Shown here: positions 35,888 to 43,913 of the stretch, one piece after another
Numbering within the stretch: the stretch's first letter is position 1
How the letters are laid out: every line of letters begins with the position of its first letter
DNA from: Desulfobacteraceae bacterium UBA2174
GTDB taxonomy: Bacteria > Desulfobacterota > Desulfobacteria > Desulfobacterales > UBA2174
Direction of reading: 5' to 3'
DNA: 46,470 bases
NCBI GenBank assembly: GCA_002327445.1
Contig: DCWA01000045.1
Coordinates: 1-46,470, forward strand
Program-made: the position numbers and the translations under genes
Notes under the pieces: model-generated
Databases searched by the model: none
Told to the model about the DNA's origin: nothing
Seen by the model: the letters and a program-made list of their open reading frames with translations, nothing else

Positions 35888-36256
35888 ATGGAACCACGAA
35901 GGATCCTGGTGGTCGACGACGAAATCGACTTTCTGGAAACCATCGTCAACCGGCTGCGCAAGCGCGGCATGACCGCCGAGGGGGTGGCCAGCGGCCGGGA
36001 GGCCGTCCGGCGGATCGGAGAGGCACCCTTCGATGTGGTGCTGCTGGACATCAAGATGCCCGGTGGCATGGACGGCATCGAAGTGTTGCGCGAAATCAAG
36101 CAGCAGCGACCGGACACAGCGGTGATTCTGCTCACCGGGCATGCCTCGCTGGAAACGAGCATGGAAGGTATGGAGCTGGGCGCTTTCGATTACCTGCTCA
36201 AGCCGATGCGCTTCGAGGAGCTGCTCAAGAAAATAGCCGCCGCTTTGGAAAAATGA
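35888..36256 (+). CDS. Stand-alone receiver protein, partner of dCache kinase 2
   Basis: 122-aa receiver: ILVVDDEIDF, phosphoacceptor D54 in LLDIKMPGGMDG (one extra Gly compared with its paralogues), LTGHA and LLKPMR. The ATG at 35888 has GGGAG upstream. No output domain. Confidence 0.9.
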   Translation: MEPRRILVVDDEIDFLETIVNRLRKRGMTAEGVASGREAVRRIGEAPFDVVLLDIKMPGGMDGIEVLREIKQQRPDTAVILLTGHASLETSMEGMELGAFDYLLKPMRFEELLKKIAAALEK

Positions 36257-36285
36257 AATGGCAAACGGGTTGGTTTTGGCTTGAC

Positions 36286-36373
36286 TGGTGCCCGGGACCG
36301 GGATCGAACCGGTACGGTGCATTGCACCGAGAGATTTTAAGTCTCTTGCGTCTTCCTGTTCCGCCACCCGGGC
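36286..36373 (-). tRNA. tRNA-Leu(UAA)
   Basis: Minus-strand cloverleaf of 88 nt: acceptor GCCCGGG pairs with CCCGGGC, discriminator A, encoded CCA. The anticodon stem AGAGA/TCTCT holds the loop CTTAAAA with anticodon TAA (UAA, leucine). A long variable arm (class II tRNA) and the T-arm GGTTCGATCC are present. Confidence 0.97.
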
Positions 36374-36382
36374 TTCTTACTT

Positions 36383-36411
36383 AAATAACTAATTTTTATA
36401 TATTTTTTCAA
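36383..36411 (-). promoter_or_regulatory. Candidate tRNA-Leu promoter
   Basis: On the minus strand TTGAAA (36411-36406) is followed after 17 bp by TTATTT (36388-36383), about 10 bp before the tRNA. The -10 is weak, but the region is markedly AT-rich. Confidence 0.35.
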
Positions 36412-36837
36412 GTTCCCCGAAGTCATGGGGTGGAACCAAAATGTGCCAAAATTTGTCGATTTCGACCAATATTTTGTGCCAAAATGTGCCAAAATTTATT
36501 TTTAGTACCACTTCTATTTTAAGAGTCTCGACCCTGCCATCAACCACCTGATCCATTCAGTTTTCAAGATCGAAAAATGAGCGTAATCAGGCACAGACGA
36601 GCCCATTTGTCGCCAACTATCAACGATTGTTCCCATATCTTAAAAATAGATAAATTTGAACCAAAAATTCGGATATCCGGAAGGTGGATTTTTTTGACTG
36701 GGCCATGACACCTTGGCCGGGTTTTTCTCGCCGCGCCATATATCAACTTTGGCGCAGAAAAAATCTGGAGGGATTCTCAGGCGGAGGCCTGCCAATAGAC
36801 CGAAAACTCGAAGACATCTTCTCTTGACCACGAGTGG
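36412..36837. other. AT-rich gene-free stretch beside tRNA-Leu
   Basis: About 425 bp, clearly more AT-rich than the flanks. The word AAAATGTGCCAAAATTT occurs twice (about 36438 and 36481), and the palindrome CGGATATCCG lies near 36670. A plus-strand hairpin GGCCA (36701-36705) with TGGCC (36714-36718), followed by GGG and five T (36722-36726), may be a terminator. No gene recognised. The composition suggests foreign DNA or an island scar. Confidence 0.5.
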
Positions 36838-37146
36838 CTAATCGTAGGAATAGACCCGGTATTCAGTAGGATGTCCCAGCAGCGCATCGATTTTTCCCTC
36901 GATGTCAGCGCGCTGAGGGTTGGCAAACCACCGTTCCCAGTCTTCAACCGACTTCCAAGTGCTGATCACCAAAAATTCATACGGATCGGTAACGTTGCGC
37001 ATCGTTTCGCCGGAGATATACCCTGACTGCCGGAACGCCAATTGCCTTGCTTGGACGAGCAGTGGACCCAACTGGGGCAGCAGATCGGCTTCCAACCCCC
37101 CGTACAATCGGGGCATTCTTCTGAACATCAGCACGCGAATCGACAT
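36838..37146 (-). CDS. Antibiotic biosynthesis monooxygenase (ABM) domain protein
   Basis: 102-aa small ferredoxin-like-fold protein. The pattern YEFLVISTWKSVEDWERWFANPQR is typical of the ABM family, whose members include small oxygenases, haem-degrading enzymes and proteins of unknown role. GGAGG lies upstream of the ATG. It is flanked by an AT-rich gap and the oad operon and appears to be a single-gene unit. The substrate cannot be inferred. Confidence 0.85.
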   Translation of the reverse strand: MSIRVLMFRRMPRLYGGLEADLLPQLGPLLVQARQLAFRQSGYISGETMRNVTDPYEFLVISTWKSVEDWERWFANPQRADIEGKIDALLGHPTEYRVYSYD

Positions 37147-37262
37147 GTTTCCTCCGCCCCCTCATTTTTAACCTTTTGCAAAATTTTGTGAACATGCCAA
37201 CAAAGTGGAAAATGACACTTCTCCCCTAGCGAAGGAGCTTATCGCTCATGCAGGCCTTGGCG

Positions 37263-38558
37263 TCAAACCATAAGATTTTTCAAGGTCAACAGAACGCCGG
37301 CGGCCACTGCCGAACCGATCACTCCAGCGACATTGGGTCCCATAGCGAACATGAGCAGCATGTTCTCGGGATCCGCTTCGATTCCTAGCTTTTGGCTGAC
37401 CCGGGCCGCCATGGGCACGGCCGAAACCCCGGCGGATCCGATCAGTGGGTTGATCGGGTCGTTTGAAAACCGGTTCATCACCTTGGCCATGATCACCCCG
37501 GAGGCGGTGCCGATGGAAAAGGCAAACACCCCCAGAAGAAGAATCCCCAGCGTTTCGAGATTGAGAAAATTATCCGCCGAAAGCCTGGAGCCCACCCCCA
37601 GCCCCAGAAAAATGGTGACCGTGTTGATCAGGGCATTCTGGGTGGTCTTGGAAAGACGCTCCACAACCCCGCACTCTCGCATAAGGTTGCCGAACATGAA
37701 AAAACCGATCAGCGGCGAGGCCGAGGGCAGCAGCAGCATGCAGAGGCCCAGGACAACGATGGGGAAAACGATCTTCTCCACCCTTCCCACGTAGCGCAAC
37801 TGGGTCATTCGGATCCTTCGCTCTTCGGGGTTCGTCAAAGCGCGCATGATAGGCGGTTGGATAAGTGGCACCAGCGCCATGTAGGAATAGGCCGCCACGG
37901 CGATGGCGCCCAGCAGGTCAGGGGAAAGCTGACTGGTCAAAAAAATCGCCGTGGGCCCGTCTGCCCCGCCGATGATGCCGATGGATGCGGCATCGAACAG
38001 ATCGAAATCGATCCCCGGAACAAGTTCCGAAAGAACCAAAGCGCCGATAAGCGTGATGAAGATGCCGAATTGGGCCGCAGCCCCCAGCAGCGCTGTCTTG
38101 GGATTGGCGATCATGGGGCCGAAATCCGTCATGGCCCCCACCCCCATGAACACCACCAGTGGGAAAATCCCTGTCTTTATGCCGACTTCGTAAATGTAAT
38201 AGATGATGCCGCCCGGGTCGGTCATTCCCGCAAAAGGGATGTTGGCCAGTAGACATCCGAACCCCATGGGCACCAGCAGCAAGGGCTCAAATTGCTTGCC
38301 GATTGCCAAATACAGCATCAACAGGGCCACGGCGATCATCAGCAGGCCGCCGAGGCCGTCGGTCAATTGCCCGGAAGCCGGGAACAAAAATCCGAAAATC
38401 CCGGTGGTCTTGGCGAATTCGGCGATCATGGCCCTCATGGGCGCCAGTTCCTCGCCGGAGGTCCCCACCGAGGCAGTGGCGATGACGGGAACCGCGATGG
38501 CCATCAGGAGCGCACCAACCCCCAACACTTTCCCTGCAGAGAATTTTCTCGCTGGCAT
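37263..38558 (-). CDS. oadB: Sodium-pump decarboxylase beta subunit (OadB type)
   Basis: 431-aa integral membrane subunit with about 9-11 TM helices that couples decarboxylation of carboxybiotin to sodium export. The conserved motif GIIGGADGPTAIF is present with D200, corresponding to the essential Asp of the family. The ATG at 38558 has GGGGAG upstream; the frame start at 38651 is inside the alpha gene. Follows oadA by 16 bp. Confidence 0.92.
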   Translation of the reverse strand: MPARKFSAGKVLGVGALLMAIAVPVIATASVGTSGEELAPMRAMIAEFAKTTGIFGFLFPASGQLTDGLGGLLMIAVALLMLYLAIGKQFEPLLLVPMGFGCLLANIPFAGMTDPGGIIYYIYEVGIKTGIFPLVVFMGVGAMTDFGPMIANPKTALLGAAAQFGIFITLIGALVLSELVPGIDFDLFDAASIGIIGGADGPTAIFLTSQLSPDLLGAIAVAAYSYMALVPLIQPPIMRALTNPEERRIRMTQLRYVGRVEKIVFPIVVLGLCMLLLPSASPLIGFFMFGNLMRECGVVERLSKTTQNALINTVTIFLGLGVGSRLSADNFLNLETLGILLLGVFAFSIGTASGVIMAKVMNRFSNDPINPLIGSAGVSAVPMAARVSQKLGIEADPENMLLMFAMGPNVAGVIGSAVAAGVLLTLKNLMV

Positions 38559-38574
38559 ATCAGGGTCTCCCCGC

Positions 38575-40359
38575 CTATAGAATGGTGGCCACAAGTTGTT
38601 CCGGCTTGACCACCTGGCCCTTTTCCACCTCGATAGAGGCGATTTTGCCATCGCAGGGGGCTACCACGGGGGTTTCCATTTTCATCGCCTCGAGAATCAG
38701 CAGGGTTTCTCCTTGGCGCACCGCATCTCCAGTGGCAAGGAAAATTTCCGAGACGATGCCCTGCAACTTGGCCTTGACAGCCACGGTCTCGATGGGTTTT
38801 GGGGCCGTGGCTGTCAGTTGTACCGATTGCACCGCGCCGGTGGACGCCTCCACCCTGACCTGGTAGGCCTTGCCTTCCACCGTCACAGTGTACTCGCCGG
38901 GAAAATCGCCCGTCTCCGCCTTGGTTTTCGGGACCGCAGTCGTTGCCGGTGTCTCGCCGTGACTGACCTTGCGCACATTGATAGGCCGGCTGCCCTTCAA
39001 AAAATCGAGCCCCTTGTTGCCTCCGGGTGTCTGCAGAGCGCCGACGATAAAGATGTTTTCATCGGTTACCGGCAGTCCTTCCTTTTCCAGAATGGCCTTG
39101 GCCTTGGGAATACCGGGTTCAATCTCGTCCACCGGATCGCCCTTGAAGACCGGCTTTCCCATCTGCTCCGAAGCGATGCGCACGATCTCCGGATCCGGCT
39201 CCACCGGCGTGCGTCCGAAGTAGCCCAGCACCATTTTACCGTAGCCATCGGTGATCTTCTTCCATGGCCCTTGGGTAACGTTGGCGTAGGCTTGCTGAAA
39301 GTAGAACTGCGACACCGGGGTCACGGATGTACCGAAGCCCCCCCGGGCCACGCATTCGCTCATGGCCTCGATCACCTTGGGGTACAAGTCCAGGGTGCCG
39401 GTGTCGCGCATCATCATCGTGTTGGCCGTCAGGGCGCCGCCGGGCATGGGCGACAGGATCACCTCCGATGAGACCTTCTGGGCCTCCGGGGGGAAAAAGT
39501 AGTCCTGGAGGCAGTCCTGGAGCACTCTGTTGGCCTCCATGATCTTTTTGACGTCAATATCCAGGATGTAGTCGGTACCCTTGAGCGCATGCCACAGCGA
39601 CAGGATGTCCGGCTGGCAGGTGCCGCCGGACAGCGGCGTGCGTGCCACGTCCACCCCGTCGGCGCCGCCCTCGATTGCCGCCTTGTATTGGGTGATGCCC
39701 ACCCCGGCGGTCTCGTGGGTATGGGCCCATATGACGGTGTCGTCGCCCAACAGTTTACGGGCCGCCTTGATCGTCTCGTAGAACTTTCGCGGGTGGCTCG
39801 TGCCCGAGGCGTCCTTGAAACAGACGGAATCGTAGGGCAGACCGGTATCAAGAATTTCGCGCAAGGTCTTGAGATAAAACGGCACGTCATGGGCACCGGT
39901 GCATCCGGGCGGTAATTCCATCATTGTGACACAGACCTGGTGATGCAGTCCGGCGTCCTTGATGCACTGGCCTGAGTAGACAAGGTTGCGCACGTCGTTG
40001 AGGGCGTCAAAATTGCGGATGTGGGTCATGCCATGCTTCTTGAACATCCGTGCGTGCAGATTGATCATATCTCTCGGTTGGGCGGAAAGCGCTACCACGT
40101 TGATGCCTCGGGCCAGAGTCTGTAACTTAATATCCGGCCCGGCGGCGGCGCGGAAACGGTCCATCATGTCGAAAGCCGATTCCCCACAATACATGAAAAG
40201 GGCTTGGAAGCGGGCCCCACCGCCGGCTTCCATGTGGGTAATGCCTGCTTGGGCGCCGGCTTCCACGGCGGGGATGAAATCATCGGTCAGCGCGCGTGCG
40301 CCAAACACCGATTGAAAACCATCTCGAAGAGATGTGTCCATGAATTGGATTTTTTTCAT
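38575..40359 (-). CDS. oadA: Oxaloacetate decarboxylase alpha / pyruvate carboxylase B-type carboxyltransferase with biotin domain
   Basis: 594 aa. The carboxyltransferase TIM barrel starts FMDTSLRDG (metal-binding D8) and keeps K182 (CFKDASGT, carboxylated metal-ligand lysine) and H213/H215 (WAHTHETAG). A conserved linker domain follows, then a Pro/Thr-rich hinge and a biotinyl domain with EAMKMET (K560). Together with OadB and OadG this fits a sodium-pumping decarboxylase. The N-terminal sequence differs from the classic DTTLRDGHQS, so another 2-oxo acid or acyl-CoA substrate is possible. No biotin carboxylase gene is seen. Confidence 0.9.
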   Translation of the reverse strand: MKKIQFMDTSLRDGFQSVFGARALTDDFIPAVEAGAQAGITHMEAGGGARFQALFMYCGESAFDMMDRFRAAAGPDIKLQTLARGINVVALSAQPRDMINLHARMFKKHGMTHIRNFDALNDVRNLVYSGQCIKDAGLHHQVCVTMMELPPGCTGAHDVPFYLKTLREILDTGLPYDSVCFKDASGTSHPRKFYETIKAARKLLGDDTVIWAHTHETAGVGITQYKAAIEGGADGVDVARTPLSGGTCQPDILSLWHALKGTDYILDIDVKKIMEANRVLQDCLQDYFFPPEAQKVSSEVILSPMPGGALTANTMMMRDTGTLDLYPKVIEAMSECVARGGFGTSVTPVSQFYFQQAYANVTQGPWKKITDGYGKMVLGYFGRTPVEPDPEIVRIASEQMGKPVFKGDPVDEIEPGIPKAKAILEKEGLPVTDENIFIVGALQTPGGNKGLDFLKGSRPINVRKVSHGETPATTAVPKTKAETGDFPGEYTVTVEGKAYQVRVEASTGAVQSVQLTATAPKPIETVAVKAKLQGIVSEIFLATGDAVRQGETLLILEAMKMETPVVAPCDGKIASIEVEKGQVVKPEQLVATIL

Positions 40360-40399
40360 GACGGTCGCGAATCCTTAGACAGTCAAAAGTTAAAAAGAT

Positions 40400-40654
40400 C
40401 TATTTGCGCTTCTGCATGCGAGCCCGATGGGCAGCGATGGCCGCGCTGATGACGACGACAAGTGATTTATCATCGGTCTTTGGCGACGCTCGCCGACGTC
40501 TCCTCAGATCGCCCGCCTCCATCTCTGCCAGCTCCCGGACGCTTCCCGCCGACAAAAACCGCTGGGAAATCTTAACGGACAAAATCAACAGCAACAAAAA
40601 ACAATACACCACCACCATTCCCAGGACGGTCAACTTCATGCCGGCGACAATCAT
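40400..40654 (-). CDS. oadG: Sodium-pump decarboxylase gamma subunit (OadG type)
   Basis: 84 aa from the ATG at 40654 (GGTGA upstream); TTG or GTG starts a few codons earlier are possible. One TM helix near residues 6-27 and a basic, Lys/Arg-rich tail ending in VVVISAAIAAHRARM, typical of the OadG_gamma family. It leads the operon in the order gamma-alpha-beta. The upstream 40655-40739 is short and may hold the promoter, next to an IS element. Confidence 0.8.
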   Translation of the reverse strand: MIVAGMKLTVLGMVVVYCFLLLLILSVKISQRFLSAGSVRELAEMEAGDLRRRRRASPKTDDKSLVVVISAAIAAHRARMQKRK

Positions 40655-40772
40655 TTTTTTCACCAATTCACTATGTCGGTGGTGGACCCCAAAGGTTGGA
40701 CAGCCTGTTGGGTGCGATAAGCTAAGAGGCAGCGGAACGTGTCAATGAAAATGAGACACGGGGTCAAAAAAA

Positions 40773-41782
40773 TTACGCTCCAATATTTTGTGTCGAAGGC
40801 GGATTGATCCAGACCGCCTCCGGTAGCCTATCTGGAACCGGAACCTTGTGCTTGAACCGGCTCGGATATTTTTCGAAGGCCGCCGCGAGAACGACCTCAC
40901 GGCGCCCTATGACTTCGGTGGCAAGCCCATAGTGCACCTGTTCCGGTGTCAGCAGCGCGATGCCACTGTGGCGGTGCTCTTTGTTATACCAGAAGAAGAA
41001 ATCCTGGCAAAACGACCGGCTGTGCTGGATGCAGCCGAAGCGATCCGGAAACTGAGGGCAATACTTGAGGGTTTTGAACTGGGCCTCAGAATACGGGTTG
41101 TCATTGCTGACATGTGGTCGGCTGTGGGTTTTTGTAACCCCTAGATCGGAAAGCAGTTGCGCGACGACTTTGGATTTCATGCTCGATCCGCGATCGGCAT
41201 GCACTGTCAGTTGGCCCGGCTCAATCTGCTGCTTGCGGCAGCTTTCCTCGATCAGGCGTTTGGCCAGTGCTTTTTGTTCGCGATGGGCGACCATCCAGCC
41301 GGTGACGTAGCGGCTGAAGATATCGATGATGACGTACAGGTAAAAGTAGGTCCACTTGGCCGGTCCCTTAAGCTTGGTGATATCCCGGGACCAGACTTGG
41401 TTGGGAGCAGTGGCCAGCAGTTCAGGTTTGCTGTAATGAGCGTGCGGGACGTGCCGCCGCCGTTCTTTGACACCCTCGTGTTGGGCGGTCAGTATCCGAT
41501 ACATCGTTCGAGGCGAGCACAGGTAGCAGCCCTCGTCGAGCAAGGTGGCATAGACCTGCAGGGGCGCCTTATCCTGGAACCTGTCACTATGCAACACGTC
41601 GAGCACCGCCAGTCTTTCCGGTGGCGCCAACGCCAATGGCGGCCTTGGCCGATCGACTTGCGCTGCGGGCGTCGGTCGGGGGGGGTAAGCTGTCGGTAGA
41701 AGGTGGCCCTGGAGAGCGCCAGAGCCTCGCAGGCGGCCTTCTTGCCGACGTCACAGCTCAAGGTGGTGGCTTCCTGGATCAT
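40773..41782 (-). pseudogene. IS3 transposase orfB (rve integrase core), frameshifted
   Basis: The start (41782, MIQEATTLSCDVGKKAACEA) and the integrase core (VWSRDITKLKGPAKW, HADRGSSMKS, YSEAQFKTLKY; DDE residues present) are in different frames. The frame changes at the G8 run (C8 on the coding strand) at 41678-41685; reading past it in the other frame gives RPRPPLALAPPERLAVLDVLH, which is expected for this family. One base gained or lost, or a sequencing error, explains it. The start overlaps the orfA stop (ATGA). Confidence 0.8.
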
Positions 41783-42297
41783 TTGATTTCTGCGTTCTGT
41801 TCCAGGCTCTGCTCGATGCCCGGGATCTCTGAAATTTTTTTTTGAGCCTCAATGATAATCCGGGCCTGCTTGAGCTTGTTTTGCAGGTAAAGGTTTTCGC
41901 GTTCCAATTCAGCCAAGCGTTTGGCAAGAGAGTTGCGAGACTTTGCCTTGCGGCCGCGCTTTGCCGGCGTCAGGCCATTGAGAATGCCCTGCTCACGTTG
42001 CTTGCGCCAGTTGGTCAGGTGAGAAGAGTACAGCCCCTCGCTTCGCAGCAGGGCACCGATTTGTCCGGGCTCCGCGCACCGGTCGGCCTGATCGAGCAGA
42101 CGCATTTTGTAGGCTGCGGTGAATCGGCGCCGAGGCTTTGCCTCAGGGACTTCAGGGTCCGGTGGCGGGGTGATAAGCGGGTAAAGGTCCCCAGCCGCAG
42201 CGTCAACTTCAGTCGCCCTACGGGCTCCTTGCGTTGACGCTGCGGCTGGGGGCAAAAGAGTGGCCCCGGATGCGATGGGACTATGTAAAGTTCTCAT
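41779..42297 (-). CDS. IS3 transposase orfA (helix-turn-helix)
   Basis: 172 aa. The DNA-binding part RRRFTAAYKMRLLDQADRC and EGLYSSHLTNWRKQRE is followed by a coiled stretch (LAKRLAELERENLYLQNKLKQARIIIEAQKK) and a short tail. The first about 40 codons contain a large hairpin, so the true start could be further in. The stop overlaps the orfB ATG. Confidence 0.85.
   Translation of the reverse strand: MRTLHSPIASGATLLPPAAASTQGARRATEVDAAAGDLYPLITPPPDPEVPEAKPRRRFTAAYKMRLLDQADRCAEPGQIGALLRSEGLYSSHLTNWRKQREQGILNGLTPAKRGRKAKSRNSLAKRLAELERENLYLQNKLKQARIIIEAQKKISEIPGIEQSLEQNAEIK
42189..42251. repeat. Perfect 19-bp inverted repeat in orfA
   Basis: CCCCAGCCGCAGCGTCAAC (42189-42207) and its exact reverse complement (42233-42251) are separated by 25 bp that hold a smaller stem GCCC-TAC-GGGC. 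The hairpin lies in the 5' part of orfA. It could limit expression of the transposase from read-in transcripts, as known for hairpins near the ends of IS elements, or be a nested repeat. Confidence 0.75.
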
Positions 42298-42367
42298 AGG
42301 TGATCTCCTATCCGCCCTACACTAATTTATCAAGGGGTGGGTGTCTCACCTACATTGGCACAGAGGG

Positions 42368-42607
42368 ATGAGTGAACGTAAGAGACATTTCGCCATCTGT
42401 GTCGACAATTCAGATTATGAGGCCTCTCTGATCGTAAGAAAAATCTATGAGATCATCCCAGATGAACGGGGCGCCAGAGATGATCTGTTAAGAATTGTCG
42501 ATGAAAGTGGAGAGGATTATTTGTATCACAAAAGCCATTTCATCGTGGTGGAGTTTCCTGCAGAAGTAGAACACGCCCTGCGCTCTGCCCAGAGTGCGAC
42601 ACCTTAA
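42368..42607 (+). CDS. Small conserved hypothetical protein
   Basis: 79 aa, cytosolic: MSERKRHFAICVDNSDYEAS, then KIYEIIPDERGARDDLLRIVDESGEDYLY. It resembles a family of short hypothetical proteins found next to mobile and toxin-like genes, but I cannot name it. The IS element ends only 6 bp before its ATG, so its own promoter and ribosome site have probably been displaced. Confidence 0.65.
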   Translation: MSERKRHFAICVDNSDYEASLIVRKIYEIIPDERGARDDLLRIVDESGEDYLYHKSHFIVVEFPAEVEHALRSAQSATP

Positions 42608-42627
42608 CGAGTTGTCCCACGAAGTCA

Positions 42628-43306
42628 TGCCGCCACGGCGGCAAGCTCGGTCGCAAGTTCATCCTTTACCTGGCGCTGGCCCACCGCCGGGCCACACCGC
42701 GCATCCGAGAGGCCATGGCCGTAAACGGCGGCTATATCCTGCACATCGACGGCCTGCACCAAGACGATGCCCCCGCGTTGATGTCCGGCATCGACGCTCT
42801 GAGCTCTCTGGTGCTGGCCAACGTCAAGGTGCCCACCGAACATGCCGACCGGATTGTCCCTTTTCTGGAAAAGATCAAAACCGACTACGGCGATCCGATC
42901 ACGGGTGCAAACCCCCTCAGGGCCGGCTCTCGTTTACCCCCAACGTACCAACAACATCCTGGAACAGTTCTTTCGCTCTTTGCGCCGGGACCATCGGCGA
43001 CGCACCGGCGACAACCGCATGCACCGCGCACTGCAAACCATGCTGGCCGACACCCCGCTGGTCAAAAACTTGTCAAACCTGCACTACATGCAGATCCTGC
43101 TCGACGGCCGGCCGAGTCTCGAAGCCCTGTTTGCCGATCTGGATATAGCCGCAGCAGCCGACGATCTTGAGCCGAGCATTGAGGCCGACCGCATCCTGAC
43201 GGGATTTAAAGCGTTGACCAAAATGCCGGATCTGCCGATTCGAATCGCTCAACTTGCCTCGGCCATGCCCGATGGGGTAAAATCAAACCGAATTGTGTGG
43301 CCATAG
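42628..43306 (+). pseudogene. Transposase with internal deletion and frameshift
   Basis: First part (CRHGGKLGRKFILYLALAHRR... GGYILHIDGLHQDDAPALMSGIDALSSLVLANVK ... IVPFLEKIKTDYGDPI) and second part (VYPQRTNNILEQFFRSLRRD ... TPLVKNLSNLHYMQILLDGR) are in different frames and the catalytic middle between them is missing (junction about 42905-42945). The pieces match, from memory, a Desulfobacterales transposase family in which the missing part holds VHDMGxGI and CHFHFLRD motifs. It cannot be active. The 5' end is also absent. Confidence 0.75.
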
Positions 43307-43526
43307 CTTTGTGGATACCGTGACCAGCAAGGATCGCGGAGAGCGTCAGCTCCAGCGCCTGAAGAAGATCTACGCTGCTGCCAAGACGTCGCTGGGCTGT
43401 CCGATGGACGAAGAGGCGCGCTTCGAGGCGAAGATGATCGCCGGGCGGATGAAGAACCAGCGGGAAAAGGTCAAGGAGACCGAGGCGCATATCGAGGCGG
43501 TCTGCCGCCGTTTCAAAGTGAAATAA
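43307..43526 (+). pseudogene. Short coding remnant, possibly mobile-element derived
   Basis: The open frame reads DTVTSKDRGERQLQRLKKIYAAAKTSLGCPMDEEARFEAKMIAGR in pieces and ends at 43526: a helical, charged segment of about 70 residues with no convincing start codon. It probably represents the C-terminus of a lost gene. I do not recognise the family. Confidence 0.4.
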
Positions 43527-43913
43527 CGCCGGGTGGGACAATCCCGGGCCTCTCTCTGAACTCAAAAGCCTGGATAAGGAATGATGGACGGCGGCGCAGG
43601 AATTTCCTCGCCGGATGTCGGATAAACGTAACGATCAGGCTGTGAGTTCGCCGAAAGGAGAGAAACTCGCCGGCCCCTCAAAATACCGGGTGGCGAGGTG
43701 CGTCCGAATGTTCGAGTAATCATTTAACTATCTAAAATAATAACATTTAAAAAAGTTCTTGACAAGGGGGATATAGAATGTCCCCATTATTCTTCTTGAT
43801 CTTACTCTTGATCGTGATCGTCATCCCCTCGCTGGACTCCGGCTCGGGGGCCGGAGTGACGGTGCTGGCGCCACTTAACGCGGCCTGATCCTGAAACCCT
43901 TATCCCACGCCGA
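43527..43913. other. Gene-free stretch with an orphan promoter-like dyad and a hairpin
   Basis: TTGACA (43759-43764) is followed by the dyad GGGGAtATagaATgTCCCC (43766-43784), which looks like a -35 box plus operator, but no good -10 and no gene follow on the plus strand. The inverted repeat ACTCCGGC (43836-43843) / GCCGGAGT (43850-43857) lies beyond it. Probably what remains of a lost gene's control region. Confidence 0.45.

Larger units (their letters stand above)
40740..42362 (-). mobile_element. IS3-family insertion sequence
   Basis: About 1.6 kb with orfA and orfB on the minus strand. Imperfect terminal inverted repeats are seen: TGTCAATGAAAATGAGACAC (40740-40759) against the reverse complement of 42341-42362 (TGTGCCAATGTAGGTGAGACAC). 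No clear target-site duplication is visible. It separates the oad operon from the small gene at 42368. Confidence 0.75.
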
